A stretch of 64,000 nt of DNA from an uncultured Eubacteriales bacterium (GTDB taxonomy: Bacteria; Bacillota; Clostridia; Peptostreptococcales; Anaerovoracaceae), in NCBI GenBank assembly GCA_900553025.1, contig USBT01000001.1, positions 13,275 to 77,274 on the forward strand, given 5' to 3'. Made by a program: the position numbers and the translations under genes. Of the stretch, positions 17,986-26,571 are shown piece after piece (position 1 is the stretch's first letter; each line of letters starts with the position of its first letter). The notes beneath the pieces are model-generated. The model was not told the DNA's origin. It saw only the letters and a program-made list of their open reading frames with translations, and did not search any database.

Positions 17986-19407
17986 TTATAAAACCTTTAT
18001 TCCAACATTTTTCAATTCATTTACTACGAAATCTCTGTCTTCTCTTATTTCTTCCATGATAAATTTTATATCTTCCGCTGAAGCAGCTTCTAGATTTTTA
18101 AATTTACCGCAGTTCTTAACATATGACTTCTTAAATCTAGTTATATCTACCTCCCTTGCTTTGCAAAGGCTTGGGTCTTTAGGAAAAACAATGCTCTTTC
18201 CAGGAACATCATCGTCAGGGTCACCAAAGACAACTTCAACTCCGTTTTGTTTTGCAAAAGTTAGCTGTGGCATAGGATGTTTTCCTGCACCTGTATATTC
18301 AGTTTCATTAACAACCAAAATCTGGTCTTCATCCATTTCCTGAGCTACAGCAAAAGCGGCTGCTAATGCTGTGTTTCCTGCTGGTCCTCTCTCATAACCT
18401 TCCAAAATAGCCAACGCCTGCGTTATGAAAAATACTTCTCCCTGTTTAACAGTTACCATTCTATCCATATACCTTAATACCCTTGCGGCATTTCTTGGAC
18501 AATCGGATCTGTCAGGCCATGATATAAATGGGAAACTGAATCCAGTATGACCTGTAGTGCATGATTTTTTGTTAAAATCATGGTTCGAAGCCATGTGCAA
18601 TCCATGTAAGTCAATAGATGCACCTATTATCTGAGTATCAACAGCTCCAAACAACTTTAACCCTCTAGCCGTTCCAGTTAAATTTCCACCGCCAGCATCT
18701 GTGCACAATACTGCATCCGGATTTTTCCCAAATCTGTTTTTGCATTCTTCGCCTATTTCATAGCCCAAGGTTTCAACTCCTGCAATACCAAATGGAGTAT
18801 ATAGCGAAGCATTGAAATAACCGGTATCTTCGAGTAAGCTCAGGTGTGTAGTAAACAATTCAGGTCCTACAGTAAGCTGCACAACTTCAGCACCATATGC
18901 TTCACAAATTCTTTGTTTTTCAAGAATTTCAGGCTGTCCAATCTTATCATCGTCATAGCATTCCTGAACGATGATGCATTTTAACCCATGCATTGCTGCC
19001 TGAGCCGCAACAGCTGCTCCGTAATTTCCCGAAGTCGCAGCAATAACACCTTTATATCCCAGTTTCTTTGCATGATGAACTGCAATAGATGCTCTTCTCG
19101 CTTTGAAACTCCCTGATGCATTAGCTGCCTCATCTTTTACCAAGATACGAGCGCCTTTCCCCTTATGAGCATATTTTCGAGCTAATTTGGTTAAGTTTCG
19201 AAGTTCAATAATGGGAGTATTGCCAACACCATGTTCCAATTGAATTTTTCTCATCTCTTCAATTGAATATCCAACCTTTTTCATCATTCCTTCATAATCA
19301 AAGCCAATGCCTTCCTTTTCAAATTGGTCATAATCAATTTGCATTGCATTTTTCATGATTTCGTTTTTTCTGGAATTTATCCCTGCATATGATTTATCCA
19401 ATGACAT
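17986..19407 (-). CDS. ortB: 2-amino-4-oxopentanoate thiolase, PLP subunit (OrtB)
   Basis: OrtB with OrtA cleaves 2-amino-4-oxopentanoate with CoA to acetyl-CoA and D-alanine, the last step of anaerobic ornithine oxidation. The 473-residue protein is a fold-type II PLP enzyme: the lysine in NASGSFKARR (Lys102), the TSGNYGAA phosphate and cofactor loop near 130, and the glycine-rich TDAGGGNLTG. The GHTGFSFPFISWPDR and NETEYTGAGKHPMPQ segments are typical of OrtB. The ATG at 19407 follows GGGGAGGATAACG and lies inside the end of ortA, giving a 14-base overlap. No ornithine mutase (oraSE) or diaminopentanoate dehydrogenase (ord) genes are present in this window. Confidence 0.93.
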   Translation of the reverse strand: MSLDKSYAGINSRKNEIMKNAMQIDYDQFEKEGIGFDYEGMMKKVGYSIEEMRKIQLEHGVGNTPIIELRNLTKLARKYAHKGKGARILVKDEAANASGSFKARRASIAVHHAKKLGYKGVIAATSGNYGAAVAAQAAMHGLKCIIVQECYDDDKIGQPEILEKQRICEAYGAEVVQLTVGPELFTTHLSLLEDTGYFNASLYTPFGIAGVETLGYEIGEECKNRFGKNPDAVLCTDAGGGNLTGTARGLKLFGAVDTQIIGASIDLHGLHMASNHDFNKKSCTTGHTGFSFPFISWPDRSDCPRNAARVLRYMDRMVTVKQGEVFFITQALAILEGYERGPAGNTALAAAFAVAQEMDEDQILVVNETEYTGAGKHPMPQLTFAKQNGVEVVFGDPDDDVPGKSIVFPKDPSLCKAREVDITRFKKSYVKNCGKFKNLEAASAEDIKFIMEEIREDRDFVVNELKNVGIKVL

Positions 19408-19711
19408 CGTTATCCTCCCCAAACATTATATCCTTAAGCTGCAATTCAATTTTTAAAAGTTCAGGCTGAAATTCACCGTAATCATGTACATAACGAGGAT
19501 TTATATCTACTAGCCGTCCCTCTGTACACCTTCCAGTTACGGTTTTAATTTTAATGATATCACCAGAACTCCCGTCTTCTAGTGCTATACCTTTCACCCA
19601 CATTTTAAGATCACATTTCTGTGTATCTTCTGGGACCTGTGGTGCTCTTTCACCAGCTTTCAAAACAACTTCTTCGACTTGAACCCAGTCGCCTTTTTTT
19701 GCATTTTTCAT
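19394..19711 (-). CDS. ortA: 2-amino-4-oxopentanoate thiolase, small subunit (OrtA)
   Basis: This 105-residue protein matches the small OrtA subunit in length and pattern: KKGDWVQVEEVVLKAGERAP, QKCDLKMWVKG, TVTGRCTEGRLVDINPRYVHDYGEFQPEL. It has no catalytic motif of its own and is needed for thiolase activity by association with OrtB. It overlaps ortB by 14 bases, so the two are translated together. The start follows AAAGGAG. It lies 57 bases downstream of the NhaC transporter gene in the same operon. Confidence 0.93.
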   Translation of the reverse strand: MKNAKKGDWVQVEEVVLKAGERAPQVPEDTQKCDLKMWVKGIALEDGSSGDIIKIKTVTGRCTEGRLVDINPRYVHDYGEFQPELLKIELQLKDIMFGEDNDVIG

Positions 19712-19768
19712 GTTTAAGTGCTCCTTTCTATATACTACTTTGGAAAATTATGTTATAAGAGCAAAGCC

Positions 19769-21214
19769 CTATTCATGAACATATTCAGCTCTCATTTCAG
19801 GACTAAGCTGATCCATCAAATCGTTCCTTCCTATCTTAAGCACTATTGATGCACACATTACGATAAACATTGCAAAGCAGTAAAGAACCATAGGTGTTAC
19901 TTCAATACCAGTTAAAGGGGCGCCAGAGTCTTTTGCAAAACTTAGAGTATATATCATCGCTGGTGACCATGGCAGACAATATGCCAAGGTATTGGATTGT
20001 GCATCCATCAAGTTAGCCATTCTGTAAGGTGAAATACCATGTTGTTTTCCTAGAGGCTTAGCAAAAGATGCACCCACTGCCAAGATAGCCGGAGCATTCA
20101 GACCCATAATACCAGATAGAACAATTACCATTAGGGAAACCACCCATTCTGCACCTGTTGCAGTTCTGGCAATCTTACCAAGTGCATCCAAAATCATAAT
20201 GTCACCTTTGCCTCGTCTCATTATATTGATTGAACCAAATAACAATAGGCAAAGAACTATTACTTGAATCATGCTTGCAACACCATCATACAGAACTCCT
20301 CCTACAGTCCTATCAAGCCCTTCACCTGCGACTGATATTACTGCCGGCACTTCTGAATTTGAATCCATGTGGATAAAATCAATTAGTCCAGCAGGAATAG
20401 CAAAAGCAAATCCTATCACAATACCTACGGTTGTAGCTACAATAATATCGCCTGTTTTGATTGCTATATATATTGTTATTGCAACAGGTATAAGCATTAT
20501 CAATGTCCAAGGATTATATGCTGCATTTTCTGCAACTCCACTGGCATCTAAGCCCTTTATCATACTTACAATAATAAATGCAGGTATAGCAATCAAAGAT
20601 GCAACTATACAATATTTAACTCTAGATTTTACCACTCCCGGAACATCTACTCCCTGTGTTGTTGCAGAGCAAATAGTTGTATCTGAAATTGGTGCGAGGT
20701 TGTCACCAAAAGCAGCGCCAGATATAATAGCACCAGCAAGAAGCGGATGATTACAACCCAAAGCTACACCAGCAGGATATAAAACTCCCATTCCGGCAGC
20801 AATAGTTCCAAATCCAGTACCAGATGCTGTAGCAAATAGTGCAGATGCAGCAAATGTGATAATAAGAAACGGCGTAGGTCCTACTCCAAAGCCAGCTGCC
20901 ACACCAGCAATACCTGATGCCAAACCTGAAACTCTAAGAACACGTGAGAAAGCCCCTGCAAATATCCAGCATACAATCGGCACAAGGCAATCTTTACTAG
21001 CCATACCTTCAATAATTACTTCAGAATAATACTTTTTGTCTTTTGCGAAAAAGAACGGAATTACCAAAGCCACAAATGCAGGCACCCATAATGCACCATC
21101 AGAAATTGATGACCAAACAAATGTGGTAGTAATAATTGTAATTATAAAAATTACAAATGGCAGTAGGGAAACTTTTCTGCCCCCATAAAATTCCAACATT
21201 TTTTTCTCTTCCAT
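19769..21214 (-). CDS. NhaC-family antiporter linked to OrtAB (copy 2)
   Basis: The 481-residue polytopic protein has the NhaC-superfamily signature FGDNLAPISDTTICSATTQG and about 11-12 helices. Unlike copies 1 and 3 it lacks the CGDHCSPISDTT form, so it belongs to a different branch. As first gene of the sigma-54 operon with ortA and ortB, it probably moves a substrate or product of the thiolase pathway (ornithine, alanine or a related amino acid) in exchange with sodium or protons; this is an inference from context. The start follows AGGAGG with spacing of six. It ends 57 bases before ortA. Confidence 0.88.
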   Translation of the reverse strand: MEEKKMLEFYGGRKVSLLPFVIFIITIITTTFVWSSISDGALWVPAFVALVIPFFFAKDKKYYSEVIIEGMASKDCLVPIVCWIFAGAFSRVLRVSGLASGIAGVAAGFGVGPTPFLIITFAASALFATASGTGFGTIAAGMGVLYPAGVALGCNHPLLAGAIISGAAFGDNLAPISDTTICSATTQGVDVPGVVKSRVKYCIVASLIAIPAFIIVSMIKGLDASGVAENAAYNPWTLIMLIPVAITIYIAIKTGDIIVATTVGIVIGFAFAIPAGLIDFIHMDSNSEVPAVISVAGEGLDRTVGGVLYDGVASMIQVIVLCLLLFGSINIMRRGKGDIMILDALGKIARTATGAEWVVSLMVIVLSGIMGLNAPAILAVGASFAKPLGKQHGISPYRMANLMDAQSNTLAYCLPWSPAMIYTLSFAKDSGAPLTGIEVTPMVLYCFAMFIVMCASIVLKIGRNDLMDQLSPEMRAEYVHE

Positions 21215-21277
21215 AATTTCCTCCTAACTTTTTAAAATTTGATAAATAAAATTTAATATAGTTTGATTTATATGCAA

Positions 21278-21292
21278 GCAAGTTACATGCCA
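21278..21292 (-). promoter_or_regulatory. Sigma-54 (-24/-12) promoter of nhaC-ortA-ortB
   Basis: On the minus strand TGGCATGTAACTTGC matches the sigma-54 form TGGCAC-N5-TTGC at all but one defined base, with GG and GC at the correct 10-base distance. The transcript would start near 21266, about 50 bases before the ATG. The adjacent genes encode a sigma-54 activator and its sensor kinase, which supports the call. Confidence 0.85.
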
Positions 21293-21384
21293 AAAGACGT
21301 GTAAATATTTGCTCATTTTTCCCCTTGGATTTTCAATACATATATTTATGTCCATCTATACATTTAAGTAATCTTTTAAAATTA

Positions 21385-21433
21385 ACAAAAAAATGCTAGG
21401 CAATATATTTCTATTATGAAATATATTGCCTAG
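21385..21433 (-). terminator. Long-stem terminator after the sensor/activator genes
   Basis: A perfect 16-base inverted repeat (21396-21411 and 21418-21433, arm CTAGGCAATATATTTC) with a six-base loop is followed on the minus strand by seven T. It separates the regulator genes from the nhaC-ort operon. Confidence 0.9.
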
Positions 21434-21456
21434 TACTAGCATTCCTATCACAAGCT

Positions 21457-22812
21457 TTAGTTAATCTTAATATTCAATTCCTTCATTTTGTTAAACAACT
21501 GTCTTCTGCTTAACTCCATAATATCAGCTGCCTTTGTAATATTTCCATATTCTTTATCCAAAACTCCTATTATGTAATTTCTTTCCCATTTACGTTTCGC
21601 ATCTCTATATGGCTCGACTACCCCCATATCTTCAATCTCATTCAGATATCCAACACCTTTTTTGTCATCCATGTGTAAAATCCCATCTTTTGGTGCTAAT
21701 ATAACCATCCGTTCAATCATATTCTTAAGTTCACGAACATTCCCTGGATAATTATAATTAAGCAAAAATTGCCATGTGTCTTCACTTATACCACATATGC
21801 ACTTCCCAGTTTTTGCAACATACCTTCTTGTAAAATAGTTTACAAATGTTGGAATATCTTCACGCCTTTCCCTGAGGGGCGGAATATCAATTTCAAAAGT
21901 ATTTATTCTGTACATCAGATCTCCTCTAAAGTAGCCTTCTTTCACCATATCACTGAGAGGCTTATTTGTAGCACTTATGACTCTAAAGTTGACATCTATA
22001 GATACATTTGAGCCAACTCGCTCAATCTGATGGTTTTCTAATACTCTAAGCAGCTTTCCCTGCATATCTGTGCTCATATCGCCTATTTCATCCAAAAATA
22101 TCGTTCCCATATTACCCTTTTCCAGCTTACCCTTGTGGCTTTCATTTGCGCCAGTAAAAGCTCCCTTTTCATGACCAAAGAGTTCAGATTCAATTAGGCT
22201 AGCAGGTATCGATTGACAATTTATGGGAACGAAAGCTTCATTTTTACGACCGCTCAACTCATGTATTCGATTTGCCATAATTTCTTTTCCAGTTCCGCTC
22301 TCTCCAGTAATCAAAACATTAGCATCCGAATCTGCAAGTTTTTCAACAAGTGCCCAAATTTTTGCCATCTTAGGATTCTTACTGCTAACGACAAAATTCA
22401 TCTTTGAGGCTTCTATTGACTTCCATTTCCTAATCTCCATCGATTTTGCAGCTCTTTCAACCTCTTCTTGTAGTTCTTTAGGATTATGACTTTTAATAAA
22501 ATATCCGAAGGCTCCCGTTTTTATGGTTTCAACCGCAGTTTCAATACTACCGTAACCAGTTACCATGATCACCTCTATTTCATCCGCATATTCTTTCTTA
22601 ACTATTTTGAGAAGATCAATTCCACTCATTCCATCCATCATCATGTCTGTAACGATAATAGGAAAGAATTTTCTATCTAGCAATTTCAATGCATCTTCTG
22701 CGGATTTTACTTTTTCGGTACTATATCCAAGTGCCTCAAAGAATATGCTCAAGGTATCTCTATAATCCGCTTCATCATCAACAATCAATATATTAACAGA
22801 CTCATTCCTCAT
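21457..22812 (-). CDS. NtrC-family sigma-54-dependent response regulator
   Basis: This 451-residue activator has an N-terminal receiver domain with acidic pair D12/D13, phospho-acceptor Asp56 in VTDMMMDG and the conserved Lys in FIKSH. An AAA+ domain follows with Walker A GESGTGKE near 167-174, the sigma-54-contacting GAFTGA loop near 215-220 and Walker B TIFLDEIGD. A Fis-type helix-turn-helix lies at the C-terminus (ITKAADIMELSRRQLFNKMK). It should open sigma-54 promoters when phosphorylated. The most likely target is the adjacent -24/-12 promoter of nhaC-ortA-ortB. It lies 14 bases after its kinase. Confidence 0.95.
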   Translation of the reverse strand: MRNESVNILIVDDEADYRDTLSIFFEALGYSTEKVKSAEDALKLLDRKFFPIIVTDMMMDGMSGIDLLKIVKKEYADEIEVIMVTGYGSIETAVETIKTGAFGYFIKSHNPKELQEEVERAAKSMEIRKWKSIEASKMNFVVSSKNPKMAKIWALVEKLADSDANVLITGESGTGKEIMANRIHELSGRKNEAFVPINCQSIPASLIESELFGHEKGAFTGANESHKGKLEKGNMGTIFLDEIGDMSTDMQGKLLRVLENHQIERVGSNVSIDVNFRVISATNKPLSDMVKEGYFRGDLMYRINTFEIDIPPLRERREDIPTFVNYFTRRYVAKTGKCICGISEDTWQFLLNYNYPGNVRELKNMIERMVILAPKDGILHMDDKKGVGYLNEIEDMGVVEPYRDAKRKWERNYIIGVLDKEYGNITKAADIMELSRRQLFNKMKELNIKIN

Positions 22813-22826
22813 ATTATTATCAACTC

Positions 22827-24824
22827 CTATGCCTTTTTTTGATTTTTAAATTTTATGGAGAATGTGGTCCCTTTTCCTAATATAGAATTAACATCTATAT
22901 CTCCGCCTAGGTATTTAATCTCAGAATAAACAACATATAAGCCCAAGCCTGTCCCCTCTCCTGGAGGCTTTGTTGTAAAAAATGGATTAAAAAGATATTC
23001 CAAATTCTCTTTCGCAATACCACATCCATTATCCTCGCACTCTATTATGATATTACCTTCCTCTTCAGAAACCCTAATTATGATTATTCCTATCTTTTCT
23101 TTAACCGCTTCAATTGCATTCTGAATCAAATTCATTAGTATATGCTTTAGAGACTCTTGGCTACTTTGTATCGTAAGCCCCTTATCACATTTTAAATCTA
23201 CAGTTAGACCTTTTTTGTTGATAGCATCATCATTTAAGATGATTAAAGCATTAATAAAATCCTTGAGATTAATCGAAGATACACCGCTATCCGACATTCT
23301 CCAGAAGTTCATAACGTTATCCACTATAGAACCTGCTCGCTTTGCACTATCATCAATATATTTTATAGAATCCTTGCCCTTGGAATTAATGCTATCATTC
23401 AGGCTTAGCAAATAACTATGAGTGCGTATAATTCCCAAAGGATTTCTCAACTGATGGGCCATACCCGCTGCAAGCTGCCCAACTGCAATCATCTTAGATG
23501 ACTGCAACAGTTGATTATTCTTTATGACATCAGCCGTCGTATCCTCTATCGTCATAATAATGTCTTTTGTTCTCTCTCCACCCATATCTAAAAGTTTAAC
23601 CTTGAGTATGAAATGTCCCTTTTCTGCCTGTATTATAGCACCAGTATTATGAGAATTAACCGCTTCAATAATTTCTTTTGCCTGTGCGATATTCAACTTT
23701 TTAATATAATCCACATAATGCATTCCAATAACATCTTCATATTTTAATCGCACAAAAGAGGCAACCAGCTCATTCGCAGATTGAATTTTTCCGTTCTTGT
23801 CAATTACAAGAATACCCTCTGGCATTTCATTGAAAATCAAAGCTAGTTCATTCCTACTCTCTTCCAGTTCTCGTGTCCTTAAACGTACCTGCATCTTTAG
23901 AAAGCGGTTTTCGATCAGTTTTATTCCAAAGATAAAAGCAACTAGTATTACTATTAGGCTGAGGTATTTAAAAATTTGTGATACTGAATTGCCAGGTTTA
24001 AGTAGTGGTGTTGAAATGCCAAACCAGATTTGCTGTATTTTGTCTGGTTGCCCTGATCTATTTATCTTATCAATAGCCATATTTAGTGGCTTTACTAAAT
24101 CTGCTTTTTCCTTACTTACACCTATTACAACTGGTTTTTCATAAAGCGAGGTGTTGATTGTTCTGATTTGTCCTTTTATGCCTAATTTATCTGCATAATA
24201 CTGTGCAACTGGTTCGTCTCCTATAACCGCATCGACTTTGTTATTAATAAGCAAATTGAGACCTTCCCCTACGTCGTGAACATATACAAGCTCTGCACTA
24301 GGATAATGCTCCTTCAAATAAGTGTTCGCATAGTCACCCATTTGAGTTGCTACCTGTAATTTATCAATGTCATCTAATCTGTACTTTTGATTTCGATTGG
24401 TAACCATAATTGTGCGCAATGTGTACAGAGGCTTCGTAAATTCCATATACTTTGATCTGGCTGGACTTATAAATAAGTCTATCATGTCAGTTTCCCCTGT
24501 TTTGATAGCTTCAAGTGCATCATTCCATTTGTATGGGACGCATTCAATTTGTATGCCTAATTCAATCGAAATTAAACTCATATAATCTGGTACAACGCCC
24601 TTGTATTTACCATCCTCATCGACAAATCTCAGCGGAGGAGCGCTGTCATCTGCGCCATAAACTAGCATGCCTTTATCAGCATACTTTGAAACAATTTTTT
24701 GCATTTTCTGTTCTTGATTAGCCATATATCCTTTATACAGAAAGAGCATCGTAAGTACAATAAAGACAATAATTATTACTGATTTAAATATTGAACGTTT
24801 GTCGTCAGTTGAAAATTTAATCAT
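22827..24824 (-). CDS. Sensor histidine kinase with extracellular SBP family 3 domain
   Basis: The 665-residue kinase has a TM helix near 15-33, an extracytoplasmic amino-acid-binding (SBP_bac_3) domain at about 50-275 (LVYGADDSAPPLRFVDEDGK, DLFISPARSKYMEFTKP), a second TM helix near 283-303, a PAS domain near 330-430, a HisKA box with His about 456 (GMAHQLRNPLG) and a HATPase domain with DNGCGIA and GTGLGLYV. This BvgS/EvgS-like sensor design suggests direct binding of an external amino acid, plausibly the substrate of the ort pathway. It is first of the two-gene regulator operon. Confidence 0.93.
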   Translation of the reverse strand: MIKFSTDDKRSIFKSVIIIVFIVLTMLFLYKGYMANQEQKMQKIVSKYADKGMLVYGADDSAPPLRFVDEDGKYKGVVPDYMSLISIELGIQIECVPYKWNDALEAIKTGETDMIDLFISPARSKYMEFTKPLYTLRTIMVTNRNQKYRLDDIDKLQVATQMGDYANTYLKEHYPSAELVYVHDVGEGLNLLINNKVDAVIGDEPVAQYYADKLGIKGQIRTINTSLYEKPVVIGVSKEKADLVKPLNMAIDKINRSGQPDKIQQIWFGISTPLLKPGNSVSQIFKYLSLIVILVAFIFGIKLIENRFLKMQVRLRTRELEESRNELALIFNEMPEGILVIDKNGKIQSANELVASFVRLKYEDVIGMHYVDYIKKLNIAQAKEIIEAVNSHNTGAIIQAEKGHFILKVKLLDMGGERTKDIIMTIEDTTADVIKNNQLLQSSKMIAVGQLAAGMAHQLRNPLGIIRTHSYLLSLNDSINSKGKDSIKYIDDSAKRAGSIVDNVMNFWRMSDSGVSSINLKDFINALIILNDDAINKKGLTVDLKCDKGLTIQSSQESLKHILMNLIQNAIEAVKEKIGIIIIRVSEEEGNIIIECEDNGCGIAKENLEYLFNPFFTTKPPGEGTGLGLYVVYSEIKYLGGDIDVNSILGKGTTFSIKFKNQKKA

Positions 24825-25429
24825 TTTTCTATAATCCTGTAAGGTTTAGTGTTGTGCTTCTATATTAAAGATAAACCAACGCCGAATATTAGTGCAAAAT
24901 ACCCGCAGCTCCTCCCGCGTAGCTGCGCCCACTGTGTATGTACCATCCACTAAATATAATGCTTTGATCAAAGCGTATTCATAATTCTTCATATTTAAAA
25001 CATCTTTATTCTTCTGTTCTCACTTCCTGCATGGGTTGCCCGTTACTTATTCATCTTAACAAGTATAACAAGAAGAACGATTGGGAATGCTAATATACAA
25101 CCTAATATAAAAAATTTTTTAACTCCAAGCACATTATACTTCCTGCCATTCCTACAATCAAGTACTTCGCTATTCTAATAAAATAGTATTAATTTTCTAT
25201 TGCTTTAACTATTCATAACAATTTATGAAAATCCATATCTTGCTGATTGCTTGCTTTTTATATCTCAGAGTTATATAATTAGGATATACAGAGATTTTTT
25301 CATTTCGTTGGGCAATTGGAGCCCTTCTACTTGAAAAATTACTCTGTTTTTTAATATACAACATCTTAGTTAATCTGGATTATTTCAACCCCCACGTTAA
25401 ACGCAAGCTTTTACATATACAATAAACAA
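24825..25429. other. Long intergenic region with small palindromes, no convincing gene
   Basis: No gene was recognised here. CGCAGCT and AGCTGCG form a GC-rich hairpin at 24904-24927. GCTTTGATCAAAGC at 24961-24974 is a perfect 14-base palindrome of operator type. A short minus-strand open frame near 25058-25190 could encode a hydrophobic peptide ending FPIVLLVILVKMNK, but it has no clear start or ribosome site and may be a gene remnant. GGGC and GCCC flank a small loop near 25309-25324. The 26-base dispersed repeat lies at 25359-25384. Confidence 0.5.
25359..25384 (+). repeat. Dispersed 26-base direct repeat, copy 1
   Basis: This segment begins CAACATCTTAGTTAAT and ends TGGATTATT. It matches 36564-36589 at 25 of 26 bases in the same orientation, with weaker similarity continuing upstream of both. 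The two copies flank the 11-kb peptide-salvage block. Confidence 0.7.
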
Positions 25430-25473
25430 CCTCATCTACGCACCGCATGAATCTGTGGTTACCGAAGATGAGG
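25430..25473 (-). terminator. Probable terminator of the spmAB-to-dipeptidase operon
   Basis: CCTCATCT (25430-25437) and AGATGAGG (25466-25473) form an eight-base stem followed on the minus strand by a T-rich stretch. It lies about 140 bases past the M19 dipeptidase stop; no hairpin is seen closer. Confidence 0.5.
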
Positions 25474-25609
25474 CTATTAAAATCATTCGCTACTCAAGTA
25501 TAACTAAGAACTGTTGCATGCCTGACTTGCCTGTTTACTTACGTAGGTATTTACTTGCTTAAATCTTTTCTTGCTTAGCTACAGCTTACATAACGCTTTG
25601 TTTGCTCAG

Positions 25610-26563
25610 TTATTTACTTGGCAATACATCGTTTATCACTCTCAAAGCATTCTCATGTGAAATTTTATCAATTTCATCATCAGTGAAGTGATTTTGCATT
25701 CTCTCAAGCAATTTTTCAAAACCGCTATAGTTTATCAGTTCGCCGTTATCCTCAATGCCATCAAAGTCTGAACCGAAGCCCAGCGCATCGATGCCTGCTT
25801 TTGATTTCATGTAAAGTAGGTGTTTGATGATAATATCAAAGGTTGCATACCCTCCATCATCTCTTAGAAATGATTTTTCAAAGTTTATACCAACGACACC
25901 GCCCTTATCGCCAAGTTCTTTCAATTGTACATCTGTCAAATTTCTTCTGTGACCACATAGGGATTTTGCACATGAATGAGATGCGACAAACGGCTTGTCG
26001 GAATATTTGCATACATCGAAAAATAGCTTTTCTGACCCGTGAGATACATCAATTAGCATCCCTAGATTGTTCATCTCTCTTACAACATCTATTCCAAAAG
26101 CCTCCAGCCCCATCGCATTTTTCTTTAGGTCATCACTGCAAGGATGCCCGATTGAGTTCTCAAAATTCCAAGTTAAGGTTATAAGCCTTACTCCCATATC
26201 AAAGACTTTGTGCAGACGCTCAATATCACCCTCAAGCAGTACTCCATCCTCAATTGTGAGCATTGACGATATCTTGCCAGCTTTACTATTTTGTTCTATA
26301 TCACCCTTGCACAAAACAGGTGCAACAATATTCTCGAAGTTCTTAAGCTGTTCCTCATAGTATGAATGTACTTTTTCGAAGAGTTCCCAAGCCGTCATAT
26401 ATTTTTGCTCTATGGGGGACATGAAAATAGCGAAAAATTGAGCTAGACAATTGTTGTCTTTGAGCAAATCAAGGTTAATCGACAAGTCAATATCCTTTAG
26501 AGGCTTGTTCTTTCTCCACGCTTCAAGCATAGTGTCACAGTGCATGTCAATTAATTTATTCAT
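25610..26563 (-). CDS. M19 (renal dipeptidase-type) membrane-dipeptidase family protein
   Basis: The 317-residue protein has the zinc-dipeptidase signatures: MHCDT at residues 7-11 with metal ligands His8 and Asp10, TIEDG with a bridging Glu near 123, IDVSHGS and SHSCAKSLCGHRRN, and DFDG near the C-terminus. M19 enzymes hydrolyse dipeptides and tolerate a D-residue at the C-terminal position. No signal peptide is seen, so it should act in the cytoplasm. It lies eight bases after lysA with a strong AGGAGG site and is last in the operon. In this context L-Ala-D-Glu or another D-containing dipeptide from peptidoglycan is a reasonable substrate (inferred). Confidence 0.9.
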   Translation of the reverse strand: MNKLIDMHCDTMLEAWRKNKPLKDIDLSINLDLLKDNNCLAQFFAIFMSPIEQKYMTAWELFEKVHSYYEEQLKNFENIVAPVLCKGDIEQNSKAGKISSMLTIEDGVLLEGDIERLHKVFDMGVRLITLTWNFENSIGHPCSDDLKKNAMGLEAFGIDVVREMNNLGMLIDVSHGSEKLFFDVCKYSDKPFVASHSCAKSLCGHRRNLTDVQLKELGDKGGVVGINFEKSFLRDDGGYATFDIIIKHLLYMKSKAGIDALGFGSDFDGIEDNGELINYSGFEKLLERMQNHFTDDEIDKISHENALRVINDVLPSK

Positions 26564-26571
26564 TGCTCCTC

